A stretch of DNA of 64,000 nucleotides from Micromonospora antibiotica (GTDB lineage: Bacteria; Actinomycetota; Actinomycetes; Mycobacteriales; Micromonosporaceae): NCBI RefSeq assembly GCF_017599305.1, contig NZ_JAGFWR010000018.1, positions 62,001 to 126,000 on the forward strand. The letters run 5' to 3'. Of this stretch, positions 8,261-16,956 are shown one piece after another; positions within the stretch are counted from its first letter, which is position 1; every line of letters starts with the position of its first letter. Both the position numbers and the translations under genes were made by a program. Under the pieces are notes generated by a model. The model saw only the letters and a program-made list of their open reading frames with translations, searched no databases and had not been told where the DNA came from.

Positions 8261-8792
8261 CGGTCAGCCGTTGCCGGACCTGCCGGCGGGCCAGGTGGAC
8301 CCGGGACTTCACAGTGCCCTCCGGCACGTCGAGCAGGGTGGCGATCTCCCGGTAGGGCAGGCCGAGCACGTCGCGCAGGGTCAGCGCCTCGGCGACCTCG
8401 GGGCGGACCGCGTCCAACGCGTCGAGCAGGTCGAGCCGGGTGCCGGCGACCACGCTGGTGCGCCGGGGGTCGGGTGGGTCGGGCAGCGGCACCCCGTCGG
8501 CCTCGACCTGCCAGCGTCGACGCAGTGCCCGGTAGGTGGAGCGGGCCCGGTTGGCGGTGAGCTGGTAGAGCCAGGTGTGGAACGACGACCGGCCCTCGAA
8601 CCGGTCGATGCCCCGGGCCACCGCGAGCAGGGCGTCCTGGCAGGCCTCCTCGGCGTCCTCCCGGTGCGGCAGCAGCCGGCCGCAGAGCCGCAGCACCTCG
8701 GGGCGCACGGCTGTCAGCAGCGCGTCGAGGGCACCCGGCTCGCCCCGGGCGGCGGCGCCGGCCAGGTCGTCTATGTCGTTCGCGAGGAGCAT
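8253..8792 (-). CDS. RNA polymerase sigma factor, ECF-type
   Basis: About 179 residues. Region 2 is seen as LLPHREDAEEACQDALLAVA followed by FEGRSSFHTWLYQLTANRA; region 4 carries the helix-turn-helix LRDVLGLPYREIATLLDVPE and GTVKSRVHLARRQVRQRL. There is no region 1.1 or 3, which fits an extracytoplasmic-function sigma. I use ATG 8792 (MLLANDIDD), behind a weak GGGACC site; a GTG at 8843 would add 17 poorly conserved residues. The next gene is a lipoprotein and not a recognisable anti-sigma, so the control of this factor is not evident. Confidence 0.9.
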   Translation of the reverse strand: MLLANDIDDLAGAAARGEPGALDALLTAVRPEVLRLCGRLLPHREDAEEACQDALLAVARGIDRFEGRSSFHTWLYQLTANRARSTYRALRRRWQVEADGVPLPDPPDPRRTSVVAGTRLDLLDALDAVRPEVAEALTLRDVLGLPYREIATLLDVPEGTVKSRVHLARRQVRQRLTGE

Positions 8793-8947
8793 TCCGGTCC
8801 CTGTCCGCCGTGATGTGGTGCCGTCGAGGCTATGTCGCGGCACCGGCCCGGCGGGTTCCCGAGTCGGCCAGCCGACCGATGCGGCCGACCGCCGGGCAGC
8901 CGGACGGGGGAGCTCACCTGCGGCCGGCCGAGTTTCATGTCACACCA

Positions 8948-8991
8948 TGCAAGTTTGCAGTGGCTGCATCTTTGTTCCTAGGCTCCAGCAC
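8948..8991 (+). promoter_or_regulatory. Leaderless promoter and putative operator of the TetR/exporter operon
   Basis: A TAGGCT -10 box (8979-8984) lies exactly 7 bases before the ATG at 8992. Just upstream, TGCAA-GT-TTGCA (8948-8959) and TGCAG-TGG-CTGCA (8956-8968) form two overlapping inverted repeats built from the same TGCA-centred half-site, a likely binding site for the TetR protein encoded next. Confidence 0.55.
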
Positions 8992-9645
8992 ATGACCATC
9001 GACGAAGGGCTCGGGCGGCGGGACCGCAAGAAGCGTCAGACCCGCGCCGCGTTGGCCGCCGCCGCGCTGCGCCTGGTCGCCGAGCGGGGGCTCGACCAGG
9101 TCACGGTCGAGGAGATCAGCGAGGCGGCGGACGTCTCCGCCCGGACCTTCTTCAACTACTTCGCCACCAAGGACGACGCGCTGGTCGGCGACACCGAGGG
9201 GGACCGGGAACGGGTGCTGCGGGCGCTGGCCACCGTACCGGCGCAGGTGCCGGCGCTGACGGCGATCCGGTCGGCCCTGTCCGGCGTGATCGACGAGGTG
9301 GAGGGTGACGCCGCGTTGTGGCTGCTGCGGATGCAGGTGGTGATGCAGCACCCGGTGCTGCTGGCCCGGCTGGTCTCCGGCAACGCGGCGACCGAGCAGG
9401 CCATGGTCGAGGCGCTCGCGGCGCGCACCGGCCATTCGCCGGACGACGGCTATCCCGCCCTGGTGGTGGCGGTCACCGGAGCCGCGTTGCGGACCGCGAT
9501 GGTCCGCTGGGCCACCGGCGGCGGGTCCCGCTCCCTGGTCGAACTGCTCGACGAGGCGTTCGGCGCCGTCGCCGCCGGGCTGCCCGACCCCCGTACCACC
9601 GACCAGCCCGGCGCGACCGCGCCGGGCGTGCACCGAACCCGGTAA
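8992..9645 (+). CDS. TetR-family transcriptional regulator
   Basis: 217 residues. The N-terminal DNA-binding domain is typical: RRDRKKRQTRAALAAAALRL, the recognition segment VTVEEISEAADVSARTFFNY and FATKDDAL. The C-terminal ligand domain is helical and rich in Ala/Leu. The ATG at 8992 is chosen because it starts just before the conserved domain and 7 bases after a good -10 box; reading further upstream would run through the regulatory region. It is followed after 10 bp by a DHA2 exporter, so by the usual logic it represses the exporter until the exporter's substrate binds. Confidence 0.93.
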   Translation: MTIDEGLGRRDRKKRQTRAALAAAALRLVAERGLDQVTVEEISEAADVSARTFFNYFATKDDALVGDTEGDRERVLRALATVPAQVPALTAIRSALSGVIDEVEGDAALWLLRMQVVMQHPVLLARLVSGNAATEQAMVEALAARTGHSPDDGYPALVVAVTGAALRTAMVRWATGGGSRSLVELLDEAFGAVAAGLPDPRTTDQPGATAPGVHRTR

Positions 9646-9655
9646 GGAAACGTCA

Positions 9656-11236
9656 ATGACCGCAACTGCCGCGTCGACCCCGCCCGAGGCGGGTGCCGGC
9701 CGGATGTCCCGCCGGGAGATCCTCCAGGCCCTCTCCGGCCTGATGGTCGGCATGTTCGTGGCGATCCTCGCCTCGACGGTGGTGGCGAACGCGCTGCCGC
9801 GCATCATCGCCGAACTCAACGGCAGCCAGACCGTCTACACCTGGATCGTCACCACCGAGCTGCTGGCGATGACCGCCACCGTGCCGCTGTGGGGCAAGAT
9901 GGCCGACCTCTACAGCAAGAAGCTGCTCATCCAGCTGTCGCTCGGCCTGTTCGTGCTCGGCTCGTTGATCGCCGGGCTCGCCCGCAACGTGGAGACCCTG
10001 CTGGCCAGCCGGATCGTGCAGGGCGTCGGTGCCGGCGGGATGACCGCCCTGGCGCTGATCGTGATGGCGGCCATGATTCCGCCCCGGGAACTGGGCCGGT
10101 ACGCCGGCATCTTCGGCGCCGTGTTCGGCGTCGGCACGATCGCCGGCCCGCTGATCGGCGGCGTCATGGTCGACACCTCCTGGCTGGGCTGGCGGTGGTG
10201 CTTCCTGATCGGCGTGCCGTTCAGCCTCATCTCGATCGTCCTGCTGCAACGCACCCTGCACCTGCCGGTGGTCCGCCGCCGGGCGCGCATCGACTGGTGG
10301 GGTGCCCTGCTGATCACCGCGGGCGTGTCCACCCTGCTGATCTGGTCGTCGCTGGCCGGGCACCGGTTCGCCTGGGCCTCCGGCTGGACCGCGCTGATGG
10401 TCGTCGGTGGGCTGGTGCTGCTGGCGCTTGCGGTCTGGGTCGAGTCGAGGGTCCCCGAACCGATCATCCCGCTGCGCATCTTCCGCAGCCGTACCGTCAC
10501 GTTGACCACGGTCGCCAGCGTGCTGGTCGGGGTGGCCCTCTTCGGCGGCACGGTCTTCCTGTCACAGTACTTCCAGACCTCGCTGGGCAAGTCGCCGACC
10601 GTCGCCGGCCTGATGAGCCTGCCGATGATCCTCGGCCTGCTGGTCTCCTCCACCGTCGCCGGCCAGCTCATCACCCGGTTCGGCCGGTGGAAGGTCTACC
10701 TGGTGGCCGGGGCGGCCGTGATGACCGTCGGGATGCTGCTGCTGAGCACCATCGACGCCGACACCGGCGTACCGCTGCTCTCGCTCTACATGGCGGTGCT
10801 CGGCACGGGTGTGGGCATGCTCATGCAGAACCTGGTCCTCGCCGCGCAGAACGACGTGCCCGCGCACGAGTTGGGTGCGGCCACCTCGGTGCTGACCTTC
10901 TTCCGCAGCATGGGCGGGGCGATCGGGGTCAGCGCCCTGGGCGCGGTGCTGGCCAACCGGGTCACCGGGCTGATGACCGAGCGGCTCGGCCCGGCCGCGG
11001 GTGCCACCGGCGGTGGCACCACCGAGGTGCCCGACCTGTCCGCGCTGCCCGCCCCGGTCCTGGCGGTCGTGCGGGACGCGTACGCCACCGCCACCTCGGA
11101 GCTGTTCCTCATCGGTGCCCCGATCGCCCTGCTCGCCCTGGTCGCGGTCCTGTTCATCCGGGAGAAGCCGCTGCACGAGGTCAGTGGCGACGAACGCGCC
11201 GAGCAGGAGGCGGCGGCCCTGACCGCACTGCACTGA
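9656..11236 (+). CDS. DHA2-family (14-TM) drug:H+ antiporter
   Basis: 526 residues of the major facilitator superfamily. The first helix region MVGMFVAILASTVVANALP corresponds to the family segment around motif D1, and WGKMADLYSKKLL is motif A. Motif C is in the fifth helix (FGVGTIAGPLIGGVM). Hydrophobicity suggests 14 helices, which fits EmrB/QacA-type exporters. It overlaps no gene but follows the TetR gene by 10 bp in the same transcript. The exported compound cannot be read from sequence. Confidence 0.92.
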   Translation: MTATAASTPPEAGAGRMSRREILQALSGLMVGMFVAILASTVVANALPRIIAELNGSQTVYTWIVTTELLAMTATVPLWGKMADLYSKKLLIQLSLGLFVLGSLIAGLARNVETLLASRIVQGVGAGGMTALALIVMAAMIPPRELGRYAGIFGAVFGVGTIAGPLIGGVMVDTSWLGWRWCFLIGVPFSLISIVLLQRTLHLPVVRRRARIDWWGALLITAGVSTLLIWSSLAGHRFAWASGWTALMVVGGLVLLALAVWVESRVPEPIIPLRIFRSRTVTLTTVASVLVGVALFGGTVFLSQYFQTSLGKSPTVAGLMSLPMILGLLVSSTVAGQLITRFGRWKVYLVAGAAVMTVGMLLLSTIDADTGVPLLSLYMAVLGTGVGMLMQNLVLAAQNDVPAHELGAATSVLTFFRSMGGAIGVSALGAVLANRVTGLMTERLGPAAGATGGGTTEVPDLSALPAPVLAVVRDAYATATSELFLIGAPIALLALVAVLFIREKPLHEVSGDERAEQEAAALTALH

Positions 11237-11277
11237 ACGGTCGGCCGGCGGCACGGTCGGGCCGGGCCGGTGCGGCA

Positions 11278-11302
11278 GACGCGCTGGGCCCGGCCCGCGT
11301 CT
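11278..11302. terminator. Weak hairpin between exporter and DUF916-like gene
   Basis: AGACGCG (11278-11284) pairs with CGCGTCT (11296-11302) around a GC-rich 11-base loop containing GGGCCCGG. It sits between convergent genes and touches the stop codon of the minus-strand gene; a modest bidirectional terminator at best. Confidence 0.35.
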
Positions 11303-12351
11303 CACGCGGTGGCGGGCCGGGAGCGGACCCGGCGCATCGCCACCACCAGCCACACCCCCGCCACGAGCGTCAGCATGCCGGAGAGCGCGACGATCCACGG
11401 CAGCCGGTCCGACAGCGTGGCGGGCAACCCCCAGGCCCCCCGGTCGTGGGGGAAGGTGATCTCGCCGGTGAGTTCGCGGTGCAGCCGTCCGCTCTCCAGT
11501 CGTAGCCGTGCCCGCCAGGGGCCGTCGGGGAGCTGCCGGCCCAGCAGGACCTCGGCGTGCGCGGTGCCGCCGGGCGGGACGGTGGTGCCGACGGTGACTC
11601 CGAAGGGGCCGGCGGAGAGTCCGCCCGGTCCGTCGGAGAGCCACAGCTTGCCGGAGAGATCCAGGGCGCGTTCCCCGGTGTTGCGGACCGTCGCCCGGAC
11701 GACCGGCAACCCCTCCTCGGTACGCCCCGGCACCAGCTTGTCGATCGTGAAGTCCGACGGCGGCTCACCGCCCGGCCCGACGTCGAGGTAGATCCGGATG
11801 CCCGCCCTGTTGATCTTCTGCACGTTGCCCCGGGTGGGGTCGGGTGTCGCCGAGGCGACCGAGGCCCAGATCGCGCCGTACCGTTCGCCGCGTGGTGCCG
11901 AGGGTGGGATGTCGATGTTCACACGAAGCGTGGTGGTGCTGTACGGCGCGGCGACGAAGCTGGGTTGATCGATGTGGACCCACTCGGGCAGCTCGTTGGC
12001 GTTCGGGTCGGGTGACGGCACGAACTGGTTGTCCCGGATCTCCGCTGCGTCGACCGACATGGTGATCTTCTGGGGTCGGGGGGAGTCGTTGGTCACCGCG
12101 AAGCGCCGGCTCATGGTGGCGCCCGGCGTCAGGTGATCCACGATGTACACCCGGGCGCGGGGGTCGTCGCGCCGGTCGGCCGACGCCTCCAGCAGTTGGA
12201 TGCCGATGCTGCCCGAGGGCTTTCCCCGCTGCTCACCCCCGGCGTCCCCGTCTCCCTCCGCTGCGACGGGGACACCGGTGGCGGCGAGGAACAGCGCGAC
12301 GAAGAACGGCGCGAGGAGCACGCGCCACCGCAACTGTGTCGCCGGGGTCAT
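11302..12351 (-). CDS. Membrane-anchored cell-surface protein, DUF916/WxL-partner-like
   Basis: 349 residues: signal peptide (WRVLLAPFFVALFLAATGVP, cleaved near AAEG), two extracellular beta-sandwich domains, and a C-terminal membrane helix (about 318-340) followed by a basic cytosolic tail (RRVRSRP). The first domain carries the DUF916 pattern: a YIVDHLTPGATMSRRFAVTN strand set, then PSFVAAPYSTTTLRVNIDIP and GERYGAIWAS. In Firmicutes this domain occurs in proteins encoded beside WxL-domain surface proteins and is thought to bind peptidoglycan or the WxL partner. The gene four bases upstream encodes just such a WxL-like protein, which supports the call. Confidence 0.75.
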   Translation of the reverse strand: MTPATQLRWRVLLAPFFVALFLAATGVPVAAEGDGDAGGEQRGKPSGSIGIQLLEASADRRDDPRARVYIVDHLTPGATMSRRFAVTNDSPRPQKITMSVDAAEIRDNQFVPSPDPNANELPEWVHIDQPSFVAAPYSTTTLRVNIDIPPSAPRGERYGAIWASVASATPDPTRGNVQKINRAGIRIYLDVGPGGEPPSDFTIDKLVPGRTEEGLPVVRATVRNTGERALDLSGKLWLSDGPGGLSAGPFGVTVGTTVPPGGTAHAEVLLGRQLPDGPWRARLRLESGRLHRELTGEITFPHDRGAWGLPATLSDRLPWIVALSGMLTLVAGVWLVVAMRRVRSRPATA

Positions 12352-12355
12352 CGGA

Positions 12356-12958
12356 TCAGGCGACCGAGTGGGTGATCGTGCCGGTGAACTGCCCGGCGAT
12401 GGCGGAGAGCGGAATGTCGATGGTGAGCAGCGGGTTCCAGGTCGCCGTGTTGTTCCCGGTGTCGGCGGGGAGCACGGTGTGGCTGAACGCGGTGGCGGAG
12501 GTGCCCAGGGCGGTGCCGTCCGCCGGCGGGGGCGGGTCGCAGGGGCTCGCCTGGCCGGGCACGAAGGTGCCGCTGCCGGTGGTGGCGGTGGCGTCGCCCG
12601 AGCAGTAGTAGACGTCGCTGGCCGGGATGCTGGTGCCCGGGTCGGTGCCGGCGCCGGTGATGAAGGCGGTGCTGCTGACCGTGGCGACCCAGCTCGGGGT
12701 CGCGCTGGCCCGCAGGTCGTCGACGGTGATCGCGCCGAGCTGGCCGTACGCGTAGCCGCCGGGGGTGCCGTCGTTGGCCAGGTCCACGGTGTCCGGCACG
12801 GTGATCTGCAGGGCCCCGGCGGTGACGTCGAAGGTGACAGTCGTGTCGCACGGGTCGGGCGTCACACAGGTGCCCGCGTACGCGGGGGTCGCCGTCAGCA
12901 CCCCGGCCACCAGTGCTGCCGCCCCTGCCGCGGCGGCGAATGCGAGTCCTCGTCTCAT
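12356..12958 (-). CDS. Secreted WxL-domain-like surface protein
   Basis: About 200 residues with a Sec signal peptide ending at TPAYAG. The mature part resembles the WxL cell-wall-binding fold. Its proximal segment is DDLRASATPSWVATVSST, matching the family pattern DLR..-W-x-V-x-V, and its distal segment is TATWNPLLTIDIPLSAIAGQ followed by FTGTITHSVA, matching the family end AGxYxGTITxSVx. The exact W-x-L tripeptide is absent, as in many actinobacterial relatives. Three Cys are visible in the mature part after CVTPDPC. A GGAG site precedes ATG 12958. Its message continues into the DUF916-like gene after four bases. Confidence 0.75.
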   Translation of the reverse strand: MRRGLAFAAAAGAAALVAGVLTATPAYAGTCVTPDPCDTTVTFDVTAGALQITVPDTVDLANDGTPGGYAYGQLGAITVDDLRASATPSWVATVSSTAFITGAGTDPGTSIPASDVYYCSGDATATTGSGTFVPGQASPCDPPPPADGTALGTSATAFSHTVLPADTGNNTATWNPLLTIDIPLSAIAGQFTGTITHSVA

Positions 12959-13265
12959 GCTGTCTCCTCTGGATGTTTGGGGATTTGCCGTCACCAGACT
13001 AGGAACAGCATGGGCTTTTGTCCGCTACAACCACATTTAGCAACAAGTGGGCCCGATGACCGTTCCGATGTCGCCCCCCGGCCGCGGAAGGTGCCGGGTG
13101 CGGGCGGGTGGCCGTGCCGGCGGTGGCCGTCGCGGTGCGGTCGGTGATCGTCGGCGTTGCCGGAGCCGACACCCCCGCGGGTTCGGCGGGGCGGCGGGGG
13201 CGGCCCGGTAGGGTGGGCCGGTCGTGCCTGTTCCGCCTTGATCGACCTTCACCGGGGGCTCACGT

Positions 13266-16200
13266 ATGAGCGATTCGTTCGCGCATCTGCACGTGCACAC
13301 CGAGTACTCGATGCTCGACGGAGCGGCCCGGTTGAAGGACCTCTTCGCCGAGGCCAACCGGCTGGGGATGCCGGCGGTGGCGATCACCGACCACGGCAAC
13401 ATGCACGGCGCGAACGACTTCTACAAGCAGGCCATGGCCGCCGGGATCACCCCCATCCTCGGCGTGGAGGCGTACGTCGCGCCGGAGTCGCGCTACCACA
13501 AGGCGCGGGTCAAGTGGGGCCGGCCGGAGCAGAAGAGCGACGACATCTCCGGTAACGGCGCGATCACCCACAAGACCATGTGGGCGCGCAACGCGCAGGG
13601 CCTGAAGAACCTGTTCACCCTCAACTCCCGGGCCTCCATGGAGGGCCACTACGTCAAGTGGCCCCGGATGGACATGGAGCTGATCGCCGAGCACGCCGAG
13701 GGGATCATGGCCACCACCGGCTGCCCGTCCGGTGCGGTGCAGACCCGGCTGCGGCTCGGCCAGTTCGACGAGGCGCTCAAGGTCGCCGCCGCCTACCAGG
13801 ACATCTTCGGCAAGGAGAACTACTTCCTGGAGATCATGGACCACGGGCTCTCCATCGAGCAGCGGGTCCGTGAGGATCTGATCACCATCGCCCGCAAGCT
13901 GGACATCCCGCCGGTGGTCACCAACGACTCGCACTACACCCACGAGGCGCAGGCCGAGGCGCACGACGTGCTGCTCTGCGTGCAGACCGGCAGCAACGTC
14001 GCCGACCCGAACCGGTTCCGCTTCGAGGGCGGCGGCTACTTCGTCAAGTCCGCCGACCAGATGCGGGCGGTCGACTCCTCGGAGTTCTGGCAGCAGGGCT
14101 GCCGTAACACCCTGCTGGTCGCCGAGAAGGTCGACCCGAGCGGGATGTTCGAGTTCCACAACCTGATGCCGCGCTTCCCGGTGCCCGAGGGGGAGACCGA
14201 GGAGTCCTGGTTCCGCAAGGAGACCTTCAAGGGGCTGTCCCGCCGCTACCCCGGCGGCATCCCCGAGGGCCACGTGGTGCAGGCCGAGTACGAGCTGGGC
14301 GTCATCAACCAGATGGGCTTCCCGTCGTACTTCCTGGTGGTCGCCGACTTCATCCAGTGGGCCAAGAACCAGGGCATCGCGGTCGGCCCGGGGCGTGGCT
14401 CGGCGGCCGGTTCGCTGGTCGCGTACGCGTTGGGCATCACCGACCTGGACCCGATCCCGCACGGCCTGATCTTCGAGCGGTTCCTCAACCCCGAGCGGGT
14501 CTCGATGCCGGACGTCGACATCGACTTCGACGAGCGTCGGCGCGGCGAGGTGATCAAGTACGTCACCGACAAATGGGGCGAGGACAAGGTCGCGCAGATC
14601 GCCACCTTCGGCACGATCAAAGCGAAGGCCGCGATCAAGGACTCGGCCCGGGTCCTCGGCTTCCCCTACGCGGTCGGCGACCGGATCACCAAGGCGATGC
14701 CCCCGGCGGTGATGGGCAAGGACATCCCGCTCACCGGCATCTTCGACCCCAAGCACCCCCGGTACGCCGAGGCCGGCGAGATCCGGGGCCTCTACGAGTC
14801 CGACCCCGACGTCCGCAAGGTGATCGACACCGCCAAGGGCATCGAGGGGCTGATCCGGCAGACCGGGGTGCACGCCGCCGGGGTGATCATGTCGGCCGAG
14901 CCGATCATCGAGCACATCCCGCTGACCCGCCGGGACGCCGACGGGGCGATCATCACCCAGTTCGACTACCCGACCTGCGAATCGCTCGGGTTGTTGAAGA
15001 TGGACTTCCTCGGCCTGCGCAACCTGACGATCATCGACGACGCGGTCAAGAACATCCAGCTCAACCACGGTCGGGAACTCGACCTGCTGGGCCTTGAGCT
15101 GGACGACAAGCCCGCCTACGAGCTGCTCGCCCGGGGCGACACCCTGGGCGTGTTCCAGCTCGACGGCGGGCCGATGCGTTCGCTGCTGCGGCTGATGAAG
15201 CCGGACAACTTCGAGGACATCTCCGCCGTGCTGGCGCTCTACCGGCCGGGCCCGATGGGTGTCGACTCGCACACCAACTACGCGCTGCGCAAGAACGGCC
15301 TCCAGGAGATCACCCCGATCCACCCGGAGCTGGAGGAGCCGCTGCGGGAAATCCTGGCGCCCACCCACGGCCTGATCGTCTACCAGGAGCAGGTGCAGCG
15401 CGCCGCGCAGATCCTCGCCGGTTACACCCTCGGCCAGGCGGACCTGCTGCGCCGGGCGATGGGCAAGAAAAAGAAGGAGATCCTCGACAAGGAGTTCATC
15501 CCGTTCCGGGACGGCTGCCGCGAACGCGGCTACTCCGACCAGGCCATCCAGGCGGTCTGGGACGTCCTGGTGCCGTTCGCCGGGTACGCCTTCAACAAGG
15601 CGCACTCCGCGGCGTACGGCCTGGTGTCGTACTGGACGGCGTACCTCAAGGCGCACTACCCGGCCGAGTACATGGCGGCGCTGCTGACCTCAGTCGGTGA
15701 CGACAAGGACAAGATGGCGCTCTACCTGTCGGAGTGCCGTCGGATGCGTATCCAGGTGTTGCCGCCGGACGTGAACACCTCGGCCGGCCCGTTCACCCCG
15801 GTCGGCAAGGACATCCGCTTCGGCCTGGCCGCGGTACGCAACGTCGGGGCGAACGTGGTCGCGGCGATCATGCGGTGCCGCGAGGAGAAGGGCGAGTACG
15901 CCGACTTCTACGACTTCCTGTCCAAGGTCGACGCGGTGGTCTGCAACAAGAAGACCATCGAATCGCTGATCAAGGCGGGCGCGTTCGATTCGCTGGGGCA
16001 CACCCGCAAGGGCCTGCTCGCCGTGCACGCCGACGCCATCGACGCCTTCGCTGACGTCAAGCGCAAGGAGGCCGTCGGCCAGTACGACCTGTTCGGGGCG
16101 GGCTTCGGTGACGCCGACACCGGCAGCACCACCGTGATGCCGACCATCGGCGACGCGGAGTGGGACAAGCGGGACAAGCTCGCGTTCGAACGCGAGATGC

Positions 16201-16796
16201 TCGGCCTCTACGTCTCCGACCACCCGCTGTTCGGGCTGGAACACGTCCTCGGCGCGGCGGCCGACACCACCATCGCCGCGCTGTCGGAGGAGGGCACCGT
16301 CCCGGACGGGGCGGTGGTCACCCTGGCGGGCATCCTCTCCGGCGTGCAGCGCCGGGTCACCAAGCAGGGCCGGGCCTGGGCGTCGGCGGCCCTGGAGGAC
16401 CTGGCCGGCGGGGTGGAGACGCTGTTCTTCCCGAACACCTACGAGGTGATCGGCCAGTACATCGCCGAGGACGCGATCGTGGTGGTCAAGGGCCGGGTGG
16501 ACCGGCGTGACGACACCCCCCGGATCATGGCGATGGACATGTCCATGCCGGACGTCAGCAGCACCCCCGGCAGTAAACCGGTGACGCTGACCATCCCGGT
16601 GCACCGCTGCACGCCACCGCTGGTGGAACGGCTCAAGGAGACCCTGGTGCTGCACCCGGGCGACACCGAGGTGCACGTCAAGCTGCTCAACGGCGGCAAG
16701 GTGACCACCCTGCGGCTCGGGCCGTTCCGGGTGGCCGCCACCACCGCGCTGATGGGCGACCTCAAGAGCGTCCTCGGCCCCGCCAACGTCAGCTGA
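13266..16796 (+). CDS. dnaE: DNA polymerase III alpha subunit (replicative polymerase)
   Basis: 1,176 residues, full length for DnaE1 of actinobacteria. The PHP domain opens the protein (HLHVHTEYSMLDG with His8 and His10, then ITDHGNMHG). The polymerase core has GPGRGSAAGSLVAY and the catalytic aspartates in PDVDIDFDERRR (Asp416, Asp418). A helix-hairpin-helix and beta-binding region follows, and an OB fold is near residues 1015-1090 (GILSGVQRRVTKQGRAW). It copies the chromosome as part of the holoenzyme. The GGGGGCTCACGT before ATG 13266 is a weak ribosome site. No other replication gene is adjacent. Confidence 0.98.
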   Translation: MSDSFAHLHVHTEYSMLDGAARLKDLFAEANRLGMPAVAITDHGNMHGANDFYKQAMAAGITPILGVEAYVAPESRYHKARVKWGRPEQKSDDISGNGAITHKTMWARNAQGLKNLFTLNSRASMEGHYVKWPRMDMELIAEHAEGIMATTGCPSGAVQTRLRLGQFDEALKVAAAYQDIFGKENYFLEIMDHGLSIEQRVREDLITIARKLDIPPVVTNDSHYTHEAQAEAHDVLLCVQTGSNVADPNRFRFEGGGYFVKSADQMRAVDSSEFWQQGCRNTLLVAEKVDPSGMFEFHNLMPRFPVPEGETEESWFRKETFKGLSRRYPGGIPEGHVVQAEYELGVINQMGFPSYFLVVADFIQWAKNQGIAVGPGRGSAAGSLVAYALGITDLDPIPHGLIFERFLNPERVSMPDVDIDFDERRRGEVIKYVTDKWGEDKVAQIATFGTIKAKAAIKDSARVLGFPYAVGDRITKAMPPAVMGKDIPLTGIFDPKHPRYAEAGEIRGLYESDPDVRKVIDTAKGIEGLIRQTGVHAAGVIMSAEPIIEHIPLTRRDADGAIITQFDYPTCESLGLLKMDFLGLRNLTIIDDAVKNIQLNHGRELDLLGLELDDKPAYELLARGDTLGVFQLDGGPMRSLLRLMKPDNFEDISAVLALYRPGPMGVDSHTNYALRKNGLQEITPIHPELEEPLREILAPTHGLIVYQEQVQRAAQILAGYTLGQADLLRRAMGKKKKEILDKEFIPFRDGCRERGYSDQAIQAVWDVLVPFAGYAFNKAHSAAYGLVSYWTAYLKAHYPAEYMAALLTSVGDDKDKMALYLSECRRMRIQVLPPDVNTSAGPFTPVGKDIRFGLAAVRNVGANVVAAIMRCREEKGEYADFYDFLSKVDAVVCNKKTIESLIKAGAFDSLGHTRKGLLAVHADAIDAFADVKRKEAVGQYDLFGAGFGDADTGSTTVMPTIGDAEWDKRDKLAFEREMLGLYVSDHPLFGLEHVLGAAADTTIAALSEEGTVPDGAVVTLAGILSGVQRRVTKQGRAWASAALEDLAGGVETLFFPNTYEVIGQYIAEDAIVVVKGRVDRRDDTPRIMAMDMSMPDVSSTPGSKPVTLTIPVHRCTPPLVERLKETLVLHPGDTEVHVKLLNGGKVTTLRLGPFRVAATTALMGDLKSVLGPANVS

Positions 16797-16837
16797 CCGC
16801 CGGCCGGTCAGCTCACGTCGGTCGGCGGCAAGATCGT

Positions 16838-16897
16838 GCTCGATCCTTGTTGTGGTGGTTTCCCCCTGCGCGGATGCCACTACAACAAGGATCGAGC
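16838..16897. repeat. Long intergenic palindrome downstream of dnaE
   Basis: A 21-base arm at 16838-16858 (starting GCTCGATCCTTGTTGT) pairs with 16877-16897, with a single G-U wobble and an 18-base loop. The stem is AT-richer than its surroundings. It can terminate dnaE and the convergent SPFH gene, but the length and base composition are more like a dispersed repetitive palindrome. A second element with the same build lies at 41288-41341. Confidence 0.7.
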
Positions 16898-16956
16898 GGC
16901 CGGCGCGTCGTCCCCGGCACAGCAGCGCGGCGCTCGTCGCACCGACCGGTCGGTCG

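Noticed and set aside
13260..15656. A 798-codon open frame opposite dnaE
   Set aside because: It is exactly antisense to dnaE, has no ribosome site and its product is a His/Asp/Val/Leu-rich sequence typical of the complement of GC-rich coding DNA.
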